Part shown: positions 1 to 6,951 of the stretch, one piece after another | Numbering within the stretch: the first letter of the stretch is position 1 | Layout: the number at the start of each line of letters is the position of its first letter | NCBI GenBank assembly: GCA_937901895.1 | Contig: CALGTD010000194.1 | Coordinates: 1-8,291, forward strand | Length of the DNA stretch: 8,291 bases | Direction: 5' to 3' | From: an uncultured Spartobacteria bacterium | GTDB taxonomy: Bacteria; Verrucomicrobiota; Verrucomicrobiia; Chthoniobacterales; JAATET01 | Made by a program: the position numbers and the translations under genes | Notes under the pieces: model-generated | What the model was told of the DNA's origin: nothing | The model's database searches: none | The model's input: the letters and a program-made list of their open reading frames with translations, nothing else

Positions 1-335
1 GGGTGTTGTCCGGCCGGGCGCTGCCGTGCGACGCGCCGGAGTATGTCGCCGTGGCGGATGCACGCGGCGGGACGTTTTCGTGGGCGAGGATTTCGAACCG
101 CACGCTGGTCGGGGAGGTGGAGCTGATCCCTGCGGGGGAACTGCACCGACGGCTGGCGGCGGAATCGGCGCCCGTGTTTTCCCCGGTATTTCTCGCGGAC
201 GGGATTTCGATCGCGACGCCGGATGCCGTGATTCTTGCGGGCCTCGGCGGAAGTGAACCGCCCGCACGGGGACTGCTCGAGCCGTTCTATTTGAAGCCCG
301 TCCACATCACGCAGCCCCGCCGGAGGGAGCCTTGA
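1..335 (+). CDS. tsaB: TsaB, C-terminal part (tRNA t6A biosynthesis), truncated by window edge
   Basis: TsaB is the inactive ASKHA-fold partner of TsaD. In the cytoplasm it helps transfer threonylcarbamoyl onto A37 of tRNAs that read ANN codons. Only about the last 110 residues are here; the family usually has 220-240, so the gene starts to the left of the window. The GTG at position 3 is an internal valine, not a start. The visible support is a DARGGTFSWARI segment, which matches the family's conserved DARRGEVY-type strand, and the ending EPFYLKPVHITQPRR, which resembles the usual TsaB tail (P-x-Y-L-R followed by a basic end). The TGA stop at 333-335 directly abuts the stop of the convergent spmAB gene. 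The assignment rests on short motifs from memory, so it is probable rather than certain. Confidence 0.7.
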   Translation, partial: VLSGRALPCDAPEYVAVADARGGTFSWARISNRTLVGEVELIPAGELHRRLAAESAPVFSPVFLADGISIATPDAVILAGLGGSEPPARGLLEPFYLKPVHITQPRRREP

Positions 336-1649
336 TCAGGCAAAGAAGAACCGGCAGATGATGATCGACGCGGTGACGCCCGCGAGATCTGCGGCGAGGC
401 CGGCGGGCACGGCGTGGCGTGTGCGCCGGATGGCGACCGATCCGAAATACACCGCGATCACGAAGAACGTCGTCTCCGTGCTGCCCATGATGCAGGCGGC
501 GGTTTTCGCAATGAGGCTGTCAGGCCCGACCTCGCGGATGAGCTCGTTGAAGATGCCACTCGCGCCGCTGCCGCTGAGCGGCCTTATCAGGACCAGCGGC
601 AACAGTTCCACCGGAAACCCGATTGCCGAAAGGGTCGGGCCGAGCGCGCGACCGAGCAGGTCGATGCCGCCCGCGGCGCGGAACATTCCAATCGCGACGA
701 GGATCGCGACGAGAAACGGAATGATCCGCACGGCCACGTGGAAGCCCTCCTTCGCGCCTTCGACGAATTCCTCGTAAACGGGCACGCGCTTGAGCGCGGC
801 AAACAACGGGAAGAACGACAGCATGAACGGCACTGCCAGCAGCGAGACGGCTTCGACCGCCCGCACGAGCGGCGACGCGTCGCTGTTGCGGGTCGCGAGG
901 AGGTAGCCAAGGTAGCCGAACGTCGCAGTAAAGACGGCCAGCACGGCGATTCCCCACGCCGGAAGCGGTGTCGAGGTTTCCTCGATAACGGATTCGTCGT
1001 CCTCCGTAGCCGCCGTGTGAACCGCAGGCGAAACCGGCGGCAACGCATAACCGGGAAGTCGCTGGAGAAGTTTCACCACGATGATGGCCACGATCGTTGA
1101 GCACAGGGTGGCGAGAAATGCCGGGCCGATGATGGTCGTCGCGGTGGTCGCTCCGGCCGCAACCATGTAGGCGACCGTGGTGGCGGGCACGAGCTGGACG
1201 GAACTCGTGTTGATCGCGAGGAAGGTGCACATCGCATTCGTCGCTGTGCCGGGACGGGGGTTCAGTTTTTCGAGCTGTTGCATCGCGCGCAGTCCAAGCG
1301 GCGTGGCGGCGTTTGCGAGGCCGAGCATGTTGGCGGCGATGTTCATCAGCATGGCGCCCATGGCCGGATGCTCGGCGGGCACATCGGGAAACAGCCGCGT
1401 CATCACCGGCCGCAACGCGCGTGCGAGGATCGTCACCAGTCCCGATTTCTCCGCGAGTCGCATGATGCCGAGCCACAGAGCCATCAGGCCGGCCAGCGGG
1501 AGCGCGAGCTTCATCACCGCCGTCTCGCAGGCGGCGAAGGCCGCGTCCCCGATCTCCTTCACGATCGGGCTCTCCGGATTTTCGCCGAGAGTGACGGCGG
1601 CAAGGGCGATCGAAGCGAGGACCAGCCCGAGCCAGATGTAGTTCAGCAT
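336..1649 (-). CDS. Fused spore-maturation protein SpmA-SpmB (nucleoside-recognition/Gate domain membrane protein)
   Basis: A 437-residue polytopic inner-membrane protein that joins two normally separate proteins. Residues about 1-195 match SpmA (MLNYIWLGLVL start, ALWLGIMRLAEKSGL, FPDVPAEHPAMGAMLMNIAANMLGL, GTATNAMCTFLAINTSSVQL). Residues about 255-437 match SpmB (VPVYEEFVEGAKEGF, RIIPFLVAILVAIGMFRAAG, RPLSGSGASGI, GSTETTFFVIAVYFGSV, RHAVPAGLAADLAG). A poorly conserved acidic linker (about 205-225) lies between them. Both halves carry the Gate (nucleoside recognition) fold, and about ten hydrophobic segments can be seen. In Bacillus the separate proteins help dehydrate the spore core. Fused versions occur in many non-spore-formers, where the substrate is unknown, so the spore name should not be read as a function here. 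The ATG at 1649 gives the expected SpmA N-terminus; no clear Shine-Dalgarno precedes it. The gene is divergent from hppA across 154 bp. Confidence 0.9.
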   Translation of the reverse strand: MLNYIWLGLVLASIALAAVTLGENPESPIVKEIGDAAFAACETAVMKLALPLAGLMALWLGIMRLAEKSGLVTILARALRPVMTRLFPDVPAEHPAMGAMLMNIAANMLGLANAATPLGLRAMQQLEKLNPRPGTATNAMCTFLAINTSSVQLVPATTVAYMVAAGATTATTIIGPAFLATLCSTIVAIIVVKLLQRLPGYALPPVSPAVHTAATEDDESVIEETSTPLPAWGIAVLAVFTATFGYLGYLLATRNSDASPLVRAVEAVSLLAVPFMLSFFPLFAALKRVPVYEEFVEGAKEGFHVAVRIIPFLVAILVAIGMFRAAGGIDLLGRALGPTLSAIGFPVELLPLVLIRPLSGSGASGIFNELIREVGPDSLIAKTAACIMGSTETTFFVIAVYFGSVAIRRTRHAVPAGLAADLAGVTASIIICRFFFA

Positions 1650-1754
1650 TCGCGGGTTTTAGGGAGCGTCCGTCCGGGGTTCAAGCAATCCGAATGGTCG
1701 TCTGGAAGCGCTGAAGCGTTGGAGTTTGGGGGCAGACGGTTTGTGATTCGAAGG

Positions 1755-1782
1755 TTGCGCACGGACAAGGTTTCGATACACT
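1755..1782 (+). promoter_or_regulatory. Weak candidate sigma70-type promoter for hppA
   Basis: TTGCGC (1755-1760) and TACACT (1777-1782) are separated by 16 bases and lie just upstream of the hppA start at 1804. The -35 element matches consensus at only three positions and the -10 at four. The 5' leader would be very short (about 15 nt) and has no Shine-Dalgarno. The same TTGCGC -35 hexamer appears upstream of tRNA-Leu. This is pattern matching only. Confidence 0.22.
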
Positions 1783-1803
1783 CGCGTCCTTTTTCCCCAA
1801 AGT

Positions 1804-3858
1804 ATGATGTTCGCTGCGGCTTTCTTGTTGGATTCAGGCATTCAGATCTCGCTGGGATGCGGGGTGTTGGGGCTGCTGTTCGCAATTGTTCTCATTCGGT
1901 CCATTCTTTCCGCCTCCGCGGGCAACGAAAAGATGGCGTTGATCGCCGGAGCCGTTCAGGAGGGTGCGAAGGCGTATCTGAATCGTCAGATTGTCACGGT
2001 GGGCATCATTGCCGTTGCGATTGTCATCGCGCTCTTTGTCGCTCGCGGTGCCCCGACGGCAGTCGGCTTCCTCATCGGTGCGGTGTGCTCGATGGCCGCC
2101 GGTTACGTGGGCATGCGCATCGCGGTGATGGCGAACGTCCGCACGGCGCAGGCCGCGACGATCGGGCGTTTCCCGGCGTTGAAAGTCGCGTTCAACGGCG
2201 GAGCGGTCACCGGCCTGCTGGTTGTCGCGCTCGCGCTGCTTTCCGTTGGTGTCTATTTCCTCGTCGCCCGCTCGCAGCTTGGCAACGAACCCGCGATCAT
2301 GAGCCTCGTCGGCCTGGCGCTCGGATCCAGCCTGATCAGCGTCTTTGCCCGTCTCGGAGGTGGCATCTATACGAAGGCGGCGGATGTGGGCGCGGACCTC
2401 GTTGGCAAGATCGAGCAGAACCTGGACGAGGACGATCCGCGCAATCCCGCCACGATCGCGGACAACGTGGGCGACAATGTCGGTGACTGCGCAGGCATGG
2501 CGGCGGACGTGTTTGAGACCTACGCGGTGAGCCTCATCGGCGCCGTGCTCATCGGTTTCCTCGCGATGCCGGAGGTGCCGCAGGCCATCATCTACCCCTT
2601 CCTTATTGGCGGCGCGTCGCTCGTCGCTTCGCTGCTCGGGATCTTTTTCGTGAATCTCAACCGCAGCAACCCCACCTTCTCGCTGATGGGGGCGGTCGGC
2701 GTAAGCGCGGTGGTTTCTGCTGCCGCCTATTGGCCGATCACGATGGCACTCTTCAACGACGTTCCGGGAGTCAATCCCGTCGGACTCTTCGCTTCGGCGG
2801 TGATTGGTCTGGTGATGACGGGAGCCGTCGTTTTTATCACGAATTACTACACGTCGACGAAGCACCACCCGGTTCGCAAGATCGCCCGCGCCTCGGAGAC
2901 CGGACATGCGACGAACATCATCGCGGGCCTCGCCGTCGGAAACCACGCCACGGTGCTGCCTGTGATCCTCATCGTGATTTCCATCCTGTTCAGCTTCCAT
3001 TTTGCCGGCCTCTACGGCGTGGCCGTCGCGGTGATGAGCATGCTCTCGCTCTCGGGAATCATCATCTCACTTGATGCGTTTGGCCCGATCACGGACAACG
3101 CCGGCGGCATCGCCGTCATGAGCGAACTGCCGAAGCAGACGCGCGAGATCACCGACGAGCTTGACGCGGTCGGCAACACGATGAAGGCCGTGACGAAGGG
3201 CTATGCGATCGCCTCGGCCGGCCTTGCGGCGCTGGTGCTCTTCGGATCCTACGTCTACGAGCTGCGCACGCATCTGGGTGACGCGGTCACGGCGATCGCG
3301 TTCTCGCTGGAGGACCCGAAGATCATTGTCGGCCTGTTGATCGGCGGACTGCTGCCCTATGCGTTCTCGGCATTCAGCATGGACGCGGTTGGCAAGGCGG
3401 CCGGCGCCGTCGTGCGCGAGGTGCGCCGGCAGATCGACGCAAAGCCCGGCATTCTCGAGGGCAAGGACGTTCCCGAATACGGGAAGTGCGTTGACATCGT
3501 GACGAAGGCCGCCCTTCGAGAAATGATCGTGCCCGCGCTGCTTCCGGTGGTGGTGGTGATCGCCGTGGCAGCCATTCCCGGGCTTGGGCCGATCGCACTC
3601 GGCGGTGTGCTTGTCGGCACCATCATTACCGGGCTGTTCCAGGCAATCGCGATGACCTCGAGCGGTGGCGCGTGGGACAACGCGAAGAAATTCATCGAGG
3701 AAGGAAACTTCGGCGGCAAGGGCTCCTCCGCGCATGCGGCGTCCGTTACCGGTGACACCGTGGGCGATCCTTACAAGGACACCTCCGGCCCCGCGATCAA
3801 TCCGATGATCAAGGTCACGAACATCCTCGCGATCCTGATCATCCCGCTGTTTTTCTAG
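1804..3858 (+). CDS. hppA: Membrane-bound H+-translocating inorganic pyrophosphatase, K+-independent type
   Basis: Hydrolyses cytoplasmic pyrophosphate and uses the energy to pump protons across the membrane, recovering energy from biosynthetic PPi. The 684 residues are full family length, with about 16 hydrophobic segments. The substrate-binding motifs are intact: DVGADLVGK at residues 194-202, EDDPRNPATIADNVGDNVGD around 209-228, DAFGPITDN at 424-432, and near the C-terminus GDTVGDPYKDTSGPAINPMIK (starting at 650). K+ dependence is set by two positions after GNT. K+-dependent enzymes have Ala there and Gly/Ala three residues later. This protein reads GNTMKAVTKG, with Lys461 and Thr464, the signature of the K+-independent subfamily, whose known members pump H+. 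The start at 1804 is the first of two adjacent ATGs; no Shine-Dalgarno is apparent. The TAG stop overlaps the stop of the convergent cca gene in CTAG. Confidence 0.96.
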   Translation: MMFAAAFLLDSGIQISLGCGVLGLLFAIVLIRSILSASAGNEKMALIAGAVQEGAKAYLNRQIVTVGIIAVAIVIALFVARGAPTAVGFLIGAVCSMAAGYVGMRIAVMANVRTAQAATIGRFPALKVAFNGGAVTGLLVVALALLSVGVYFLVARSQLGNEPAIMSLVGLALGSSLISVFARLGGGIYTKAADVGADLVGKIEQNLDEDDPRNPATIADNVGDNVGDCAGMAADVFETYAVSLIGAVLIGFLAMPEVPQAIIYPFLIGGASLVASLLGIFFVNLNRSNPTFSLMGAVGVSAVVSAAAYWPITMALFNDVPGVNPVGLFASAVIGLVMTGAVVFITNYYTSTKHHPVRKIARASETGHATNIIAGLAVGNHATVLPVILIVISILFSFHFAGLYGVAVAVMSMLSLSGIIISLDAFGPITDNAGGIAVMSELPKQTREITDELDAVGNTMKAVTKGYAIASAGLAALVLFGSYVYELRTHLGDAVTAIAFSLEDPKIIVGLLIGGLLPYAFSAFSMDAVGKAAGAVVREVRRQIDAKPGILEGKDVPEYGKCVDIVTKAALREMIVPALLPVVVVIAVAAIPGLGPIALGGVLVGTIITGLFQAIAMTSSGGAWDNAKKFIEEGNFGGKGSSAHAASVTGDTVGDPYKDTSGPAINPMIKVTNILAILIIPLFF

Positions 3859-5186
3859 GACTCCGGAGTGTCTTCCTGAATCTCGGGAGGGTTCGTCGCG
3901 AGCCACGCGAGCGCCTGCTCGCGGGTCTGCAGCGAGCCTTCGAGCTGACGGGTCTCGACCGCGTCGAGCACGATCTTGAACCGCGGACCCGGCTTCCAGC
4001 CAAGCTTGATGAGATCGTGCCCCGTGATGAGCGGGGGCGGAATGAGCGGCTCGTTGGCGAACTCCTCGCGCTTCGCGATCAGGAAGTCGAGGTTGTCGAG
4101 CATTCCATGGCTCGAGGCGCAGTCCACGCGATGAAGCTCGAGCTCGTCGTCGATCGTCTCGCGGGCGAGGAAGCGCTTGAGCTTCGCGACGCGCATGCGC
4201 TGCACGTCTTTGAACGCCATGTGATTTCTGACGAGCGCCTCCGTCGCATCGATGACGGCGTTCGGAAACTTCAATCGCGTCATGATGCCGCGCGTGAGTT
4301 CCGCGCTGACGTATTCGTGTCCGTTGAACCGGATTCGCCCGGTCGGATCCCGCTGGAAAGTCGGCGGTTTCCCGATGTCGTGGAACAGCACGCCAAGGGC
4401 GAGCGGCAGAGACGCGTCGGATCGAAGCATGCCGAGCATGATGCGCGTGTGCACGAAGACATCGCCCTCCGGATGAAACTCGGGCGGCTGTTCGCAACCC
4501 TTGGTCGCCTCGACTTCCGGCAGGATCTCGTGCAGCAGTCCGCTCGCGTCGAGCAGGTCGAAGCCGCGCAGCCGGCTCGGATGCGTGAGAATGCGCGAGA
4601 GTTCCTCGCGGATGCGTTCCGGGCTGACATCATGGATGCGCGGCGCAAAGTCGCGGATCGCGTCCCACGTTACCGGCTCGATCTCAAAATCCAGCGCCGC
4701 GGCGAACCGCACGCCACGCAGCACGCGAAGACGATCCTCCTCGAAGCGTTTCCGGGGATCGCCGATTGCGCGAATCCGGCGCGCCGTGAGGTCCGCCCGT
4801 CCGCCCACATGGTCGATGACCTCATCGGTGACCGGATCGAGAAACAGGCCGTTGATCGTAAAGTCGCGGCGCTTCGCGTCCTCCGCGGCGCTTGCGAAGG
4901 TCACACCTTCCGGTCGACGGCCATCCTTGTATTCGCCATCCGTGCGGAACGTCGCGACTTCGTATTCACCATCCGGCTCGATGACCATCATCACGCCAAA
5001 CTGTGCGCCGACACCCACCGTGCGCGGAAACAGCCCCGCGACCTGCTGCGGTGTTGCGCTCGTCGCGATGTCGTAGTCCTTCGGCTCACGGCCGAGCAGC
5101 AGGTCGCGCACGCAGCCGCCGGCCAGCAGAGCTTCGTGCCCTGCCGCGCGCAGCGTTTCGACAAGACGGCGGGCTGTGGATTTCAT
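3855..5186 (-). CDS. cca: CCA-adding tRNA nucleotidyltransferase / poly(A) polymerase family (class II, with HD domain)
   Basis: A 443-residue cytoplasmic nucleotidyltransferase of the pol-beta superfamily, expected to build or repair the 3'-CCA end of tRNAs. The head domain carries LLAGGCVRDLLLG (residues 20-32) and the metal-binding pair Asp37/Asp39 in KDYDIAT. RRDFTIN (106-112) and the neck motif RIRAIGDPRKRFEEDRLRVLRGVRF (137-161) follow. A C-terminal HD phosphohydrolase-like domain has HPEGDVFVHT (238-247) and His269/Asp270 in LFHDIGKP. I chose the ATG at 5186 over the upstream one at 5249: family similarity begins at MKSTARRL, and the extra 21 residues (LPSETLPPGPRR) look like translated leader. 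The family also includes poly(A) polymerases and A-adding enzymes that sequence cannot always separate. The tRNA-Leu at 5897 lacks an encoded CCA, which fits a CCA-adding role. It is divergent from the S24 peptidase gene and overlaps the hppA stop by four bases. Confidence 0.92.
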   Translation of the reverse strand: MKSTARRLVETLRAAGHEALLAGGCVRDLLLGREPKDYDIATSATPQQVAGLFPRTVGVGAQFGVMMVIEPDGEYEVATFRTDGEYKDGRRPEGVTFASAAEDAKRRDFTINGLFLDPVTDEVIDHVGGRADLTARRIRAIGDPRKRFEEDRLRVLRGVRFAAALDFEIEPVTWDAIRDFAPRIHDVSPERIREELSRILTHPSRLRGFDLLDASGLLHEILPEVEATKGCEQPPEFHPEGDVFVHTRIMLGMLRSDASLPLALGVLFHDIGKPPTFQRDPTGRIRFNGHEYVSAELTRGIMTRLKFPNAVIDATEALVRNHMAFKDVQRMRVAKLKRFLARETIDDELELHRVDCASSHGMLDNLDFLIAKREEFANEPLIPPPLITGHDLIKLGWKPGPRFKIVLDAVETRQLEGSLQTREQALAWLATNPPEIQEDTPES

Positions 5187-5280
5187 GGGCCGGCCGAGAA
5201 TTGTCCGCCGCGGTCCGGGGGGCAAGGTTTCGCTAGGGAGAGCTTGCATTTGTCACGACGGAGGCAAACATTTTCGCCCG

Positions 5281-5835
5281 ATGATTACGCGTGGGGAAAC
5301 GACAGGTCGCGACGACGTCCTCGCAGAACTCGGCAGGAAATGTGCCCGTGCGGCTCTTCGGAATTCGAGGCGCAGCCCGGGAAGGGTCAGCGTCAACGGC
5401 CGCGTCTTTTCCGCCGCCAAACGCGGACGGTTTTTTACAACGCTTCCGATCCTCGGTGCGGTGCCGGCGGGCCGGGGAGATAATTCGGAGCGTGTGGATC
5501 TTGGCACTCTCCCGGTCGATCTCGAAGCACTCCGCATCCGGAAAAACTCCCGCGTCTTCGCGCTGCGTGTGCGGGGCGACTCGATGGAGGGCGCGAACAT
5601 CGCCGACGGCGACATCGTCATTGTCGACGCCCGCGAGCCGAGACCGGGTGACATTGTGGCCGCGCTCATCGATGGCGAGACGACGCTGAAGCGCTTCGTC
5701 GCCCGCGACGGCGACGTTTTCCTCCAGGCGGAAAATCCGAAATACCCGGATTTGATTCCGCTGAACGAACTTGTCGTGCAGGGCGTGGTGCGCGCGGTGG
5801 TGCGCACCTGCGACGGACGGCTGTCGGATCCATGA
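5281..5835 (+). CDS. LexA/UmuD-like S24 serine peptidase without a recognisable DNA-binding domain
   Basis: A 184-residue protein (from the ATG at 5281) whose second half is an S24 self-cleaving peptidase domain. The putative scissile Ala63-Gly64 lies in LPILGAVPAG, the nucleophile Ser101 in VRGDSMEGANIADGDIVIVD, and the general base Lys137 in GETTLKRFV. The Ser-Lys spacing (36) matches LexA/UmuD, so the domain should be active. The first 60 residues are Arg/Lys-rich and show no winged helix-turn-helix, so this is not a standard LexA. It could be a UmuD-like protein or a regulator that binds DNA or a partner through the basic tail. The start is uncertain: a GGAGG at 5260-5264 is 16 bases from this ATG, too far to be convincing, and the frame stays open to an ATG at 5176 that would overlap cca. 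It is divergent from cca with a 94-bp gap; tRNA-Leu follows downstream on the same strand. Confidence 0.75.
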   Translation: MITRGETTGRDDVLAELGRKCARAALRNSRRSPGRVSVNGRVFSAAKRGRFFTTLPILGAVPAGRGDNSERVDLGTLPVDLEALRIRKNSRVFALRVRGDSMEGANIADGDIVIVDAREPRPGDIVAALIDGETTLKRFVARDGDVFLQAENPKYPDLIPLNELVVQGVVRAVVRTCDGRLSDP

Positions 5836-5855
5836 GGCCCCCCGTGTCAGGACGG

Positions 5856-5885
5856 TTGCGCCGGCCCCGCCGGTGATGGTTTAGT
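5856..5885 (+). promoter_or_regulatory. Candidate promoter of tRNA-Leu
   Basis: TTGCGC (5856-5861) and TTTAGT (5880-5885) are separated by 18 bases and end 11 bases before the first tRNA nucleotide, about where a tRNA transcript should start. The -10 matches consensus at four positions and the -35 at three. The spacer contains a GC-rich hairpin (5861-5873). Support is position plus partial match. Confidence 0.35.
5861..5873 (+). terminator. Short GC-rich hairpin after the S24 gene, possible weak terminator
   Basis: CCGGC and GCCGG form a perfect 5-bp stem around a CCC loop, 25 bases after the S24 stop codon. No T-run follows, so it does not meet the usual intrinsic-terminator rule, and it lies inside the candidate tRNA promoter spacer. 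It may only be a GC-rich coincidence. Confidence 0.2.
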
Positions 5886-5896
5886 GGCACGCGTGC

Positions 5897-5981
5897 GCCG
5901 GCGTGGCGAAATGGCAGACGCAACGGACTTAAAATCCGTTTTCGCGAAAGCGGAGTGCGGGTTCGAGTCCCGCCGCCGGCA
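5897..5981 (+). tRNA. tRNA-Leu (anticodon UAA), CCA not encoded
   Basis: A complete class II tRNA of 85 nt. The acceptor arm pairs GCCGGCG (5897-5903) with CGCCGGC (5974-5980), with discriminator A at 5981. The anticodon arm is ACGGA/TCCGT around a seven-base loop carrying TAA at 5930-5932, so it decodes UUA and UUG. The long variable arm (TTCGC-GAAA-GCGGA) is typical of Leu, Ser and bacterial Tyr tRNAs. The T arm is GCGGG/CCCGC with the loop TTCGAGT. The bases after the discriminator are AGTG, so CCA must be added enzymatically. It sits at the border between the GC-rich core and the lower-GC cassette region. Confidence 0.97.
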
Positions 5982-6228
5982 AGTGTTTATCAGGTGCGGC
6001 GGAACGGAAATTTCCCAGCAAACGACGACAAAGAACGCCGTAGGTCGCGCACATCCAACGCGGGTTGACTATTTCACGGATAAGGGACGGGACGCTCCGC
6101 TCCGACGTCCGGGCAGCAGAAAGCCCGCCCGGCAGCCAGCTCTCTGGCTACAGGACGGGCTTAAGCCTGTCAGAAAACTCGTTTAGAGCGTGATGCCGCC
6201 GTGCCCCGCCGCCCCAGCATCAGAGTGG
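5982..6228. other. Non-coding stretch between tRNA-Leu and the cassette region
   Basis: I see no credible gene here. It contains a 10-bp perfect palindrome GGAAATTTCC (6006-6015), a GC-rich segment with a short inverted repeat (GGACG at 6090-6094, CGTCC at 6106-6110), the larger palindrome described separately (6121-6162), and a hairpin TGATGC/GCATCA (6191-6196, 6217-6222) beside the putative array-terminal core. No direct repeat of the tRNA 3' end was found, so there is no sign of an attachment-site duplication within the window. Confidence 0.5.
6121..6171. repeat. REP-like palindromic element with two alternative hairpins
   Basis: AAGCCCG (6121-6127) pairs with CGGGCTT (6156-6162), and inside them AGCCAG (6134-6139) pairs with CTGGCT (6144-6149) around a CTCT loop. 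The arms are complementary at all but three of about 19 positions. CGGGCTT is also part of a second near-palindrome, GACGGGCTTAAGCCTGTC (6154-6171, one mismatched pair), so two mutually exclusive folds are possible. There is no T-run, so it is not a standard terminator. This design is typical of bacterial REP elements dispersed by TnpA-REP transposases. That is inferred from shape; copy number cannot be seen here. Confidence 0.5.
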
Positions 6229-6235
6229 GTTGGGC
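6191..6235 (-). other. Partial attC-like site at the distal end of the array
   Basis: On the minus strand the core GCCCAAC (6235-6229) fits the RYYYAAC consensus for the left end of an attC site. It begins one base after the stop codon of the dioxygenase gene. A 6-bp inverted repeat TGATGC/GCATCA lies just beyond it, separated by a GC-rich loop. A matching GTTRRRY core is not recognisable on the far side, so the site may be degenerate, as can happen at the last cassette, or this may be coincidence. Confidence 0.35.
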
Positions 6236-6236
6236 C

Positions 6237-6938
6237 TCATCCCGACTGCCTGTCCATCAAGCAGCGACATGTGGCCATCATCCGGACCTTGTTGGAAGCG
6301 TTGATGGCTGGCGTGTGGAGCGTCCGCATGTCCATCAGGTATACATCACCCGCCTGCCCGGACATCTCGATCACCTTCAAGCCGAACTCCCGGAGAGTTT
6401 CCTCAAGATGGACATGCGACTTCAAAGCTTCTCGCAGGCGAGACTGCGAGCCCAGGCCGCCCTGCTTGAGCTTATGAGATCCTGCCAGTGCCAGCGTCGC
6501 GCCTCCGTGAGGCTTCACATCATCGATTAGAAAGAACGCCTGGACTCCAGGCATATGGTCCGGGCCTTCTGTTTTGACATCAACGTGCCAGTTCAACCCT
6601 TTCAGGGTCCATTCCCCTTGATTCGGCGGCGAGAGAAGAAACTGCATCTGCTGAATTGCGGACGGTTGTCGGCCGGATACTTCGCTGATGATGTCCAGCA
6701 ATTCCGGGGTCACCAAAGTCTCTTGCGCACCATGCACTGTTACGCGTGAAGACATGCGTGCGATTTGCTGAAAGATTGGAAGCTTGCGAAATGACTTCGC
6801 AGCTCCGCCTCCGTCGAATGAGCTCCTGAGTTGATTGACAAGACTCGTCTTGATTGCCGCCAGTCGCGCACGAGAATGGAAGGCCGGCAGCTTCAGAAAT
6901 CCGTTCTCAGTGAAAAAGTCACGGTTTGCGGAGGTCAT
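6237..6938 (-). CDS. Phytanoyl-CoA dioxygenase-family Fe(II)/2-oxoglutarate oxygenase
   Basis: A 233-residue cytoplasmic protein of the PhyH family, which oxidises diverse small molecules using Fe(II), O2 and 2-oxoglutarate. The iron-binding facial triad is visible: His118 and Asp120 in GLNWHVDVK, and His208 in MDMRTLHTP. Arg219 (NKVRMM) sits 11 residues later, where the 2-oxoglutarate carboxylate is usually bound. GGATLALAGSHK (145-156) and GQAGDVYLMDMRTLH (194-208) fit the beta-helix core. The N-terminal FFTENGFLKLPAF is a typical family opening. The substrate cannot be predicted. Length is slightly shorter than many members (250-300). ATG at 6938 has no clear Shine-Dalgarno. The TGA stop lies one base from an attC-like core, and a half attC-like arm sits about 30 bases upstream of the start, so it is probably the last cassette gene or a gene flanking the array. 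Confidence 0.85.
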   Translation of the reverse strand: MTSANRDFFTENGFLKLPAFHSRARLAAIKTSLVNQLRSSFDGGGAAKSFRKLPIFQQIARMSSRVTVHGAQETLVTPELLDIISEVSGRQPSAIQQMQFLLSPPNQGEWTLKGLNWHVDVKTEGPDHMPGVQAFFLIDDVKPHGGATLALAGSHKLKQGGLGSQSRLREALKSHVHLEETLREFGLKVIEMSGQAGDVYLMDMRTLHTPAINASNKVRMMATCRCLMDRQSG

Positions 6939-6951
6939 TGCGGAAAGCGGT

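Noticed and set aside
1278..2486. Long plus-strand frame overlapping spmAB and the start of hppA
   Set aside because: Its Arg/His/Gly-rich translation is typical of an antisense or shifted frame in GC-rich DNA, and both overlapped genes are clear family members.
3067..4497. Long minus-strand frame across the hppA/cca junction
   Set aside because: It is antisense to hppA and out of frame with cca; composition is strongly Arg/His-biased with no recognisable motif.
5187..5249. Upstream start for cca giving a 464-residue protein
   Set aside because: The extra 21 residues are Pro/Arg-rich and lie before the family's normal N-terminus, in the only spacer available for the divergent S24 promoter.
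4017..5483. 488-residue plus-strand frame antisense to cca
   Set aside because: No family motif is present, and it also overlaps the S24 gene in another frame, so it is a GC-driven shadow.
6065..6070. TTGACT as a -35 element in the non-coding stretch
   Set aside because: No plausible -10 lies 16-18 bases downstream and no gene follows on that strand.
5884..6186. Open frame of about 100 residues across the tRNA-Leu gene
   Set aside because: It is the translation of the tRNA itself (ADATDLKS...GFESRRR is a well-known artefact) and the rest has no protein character.
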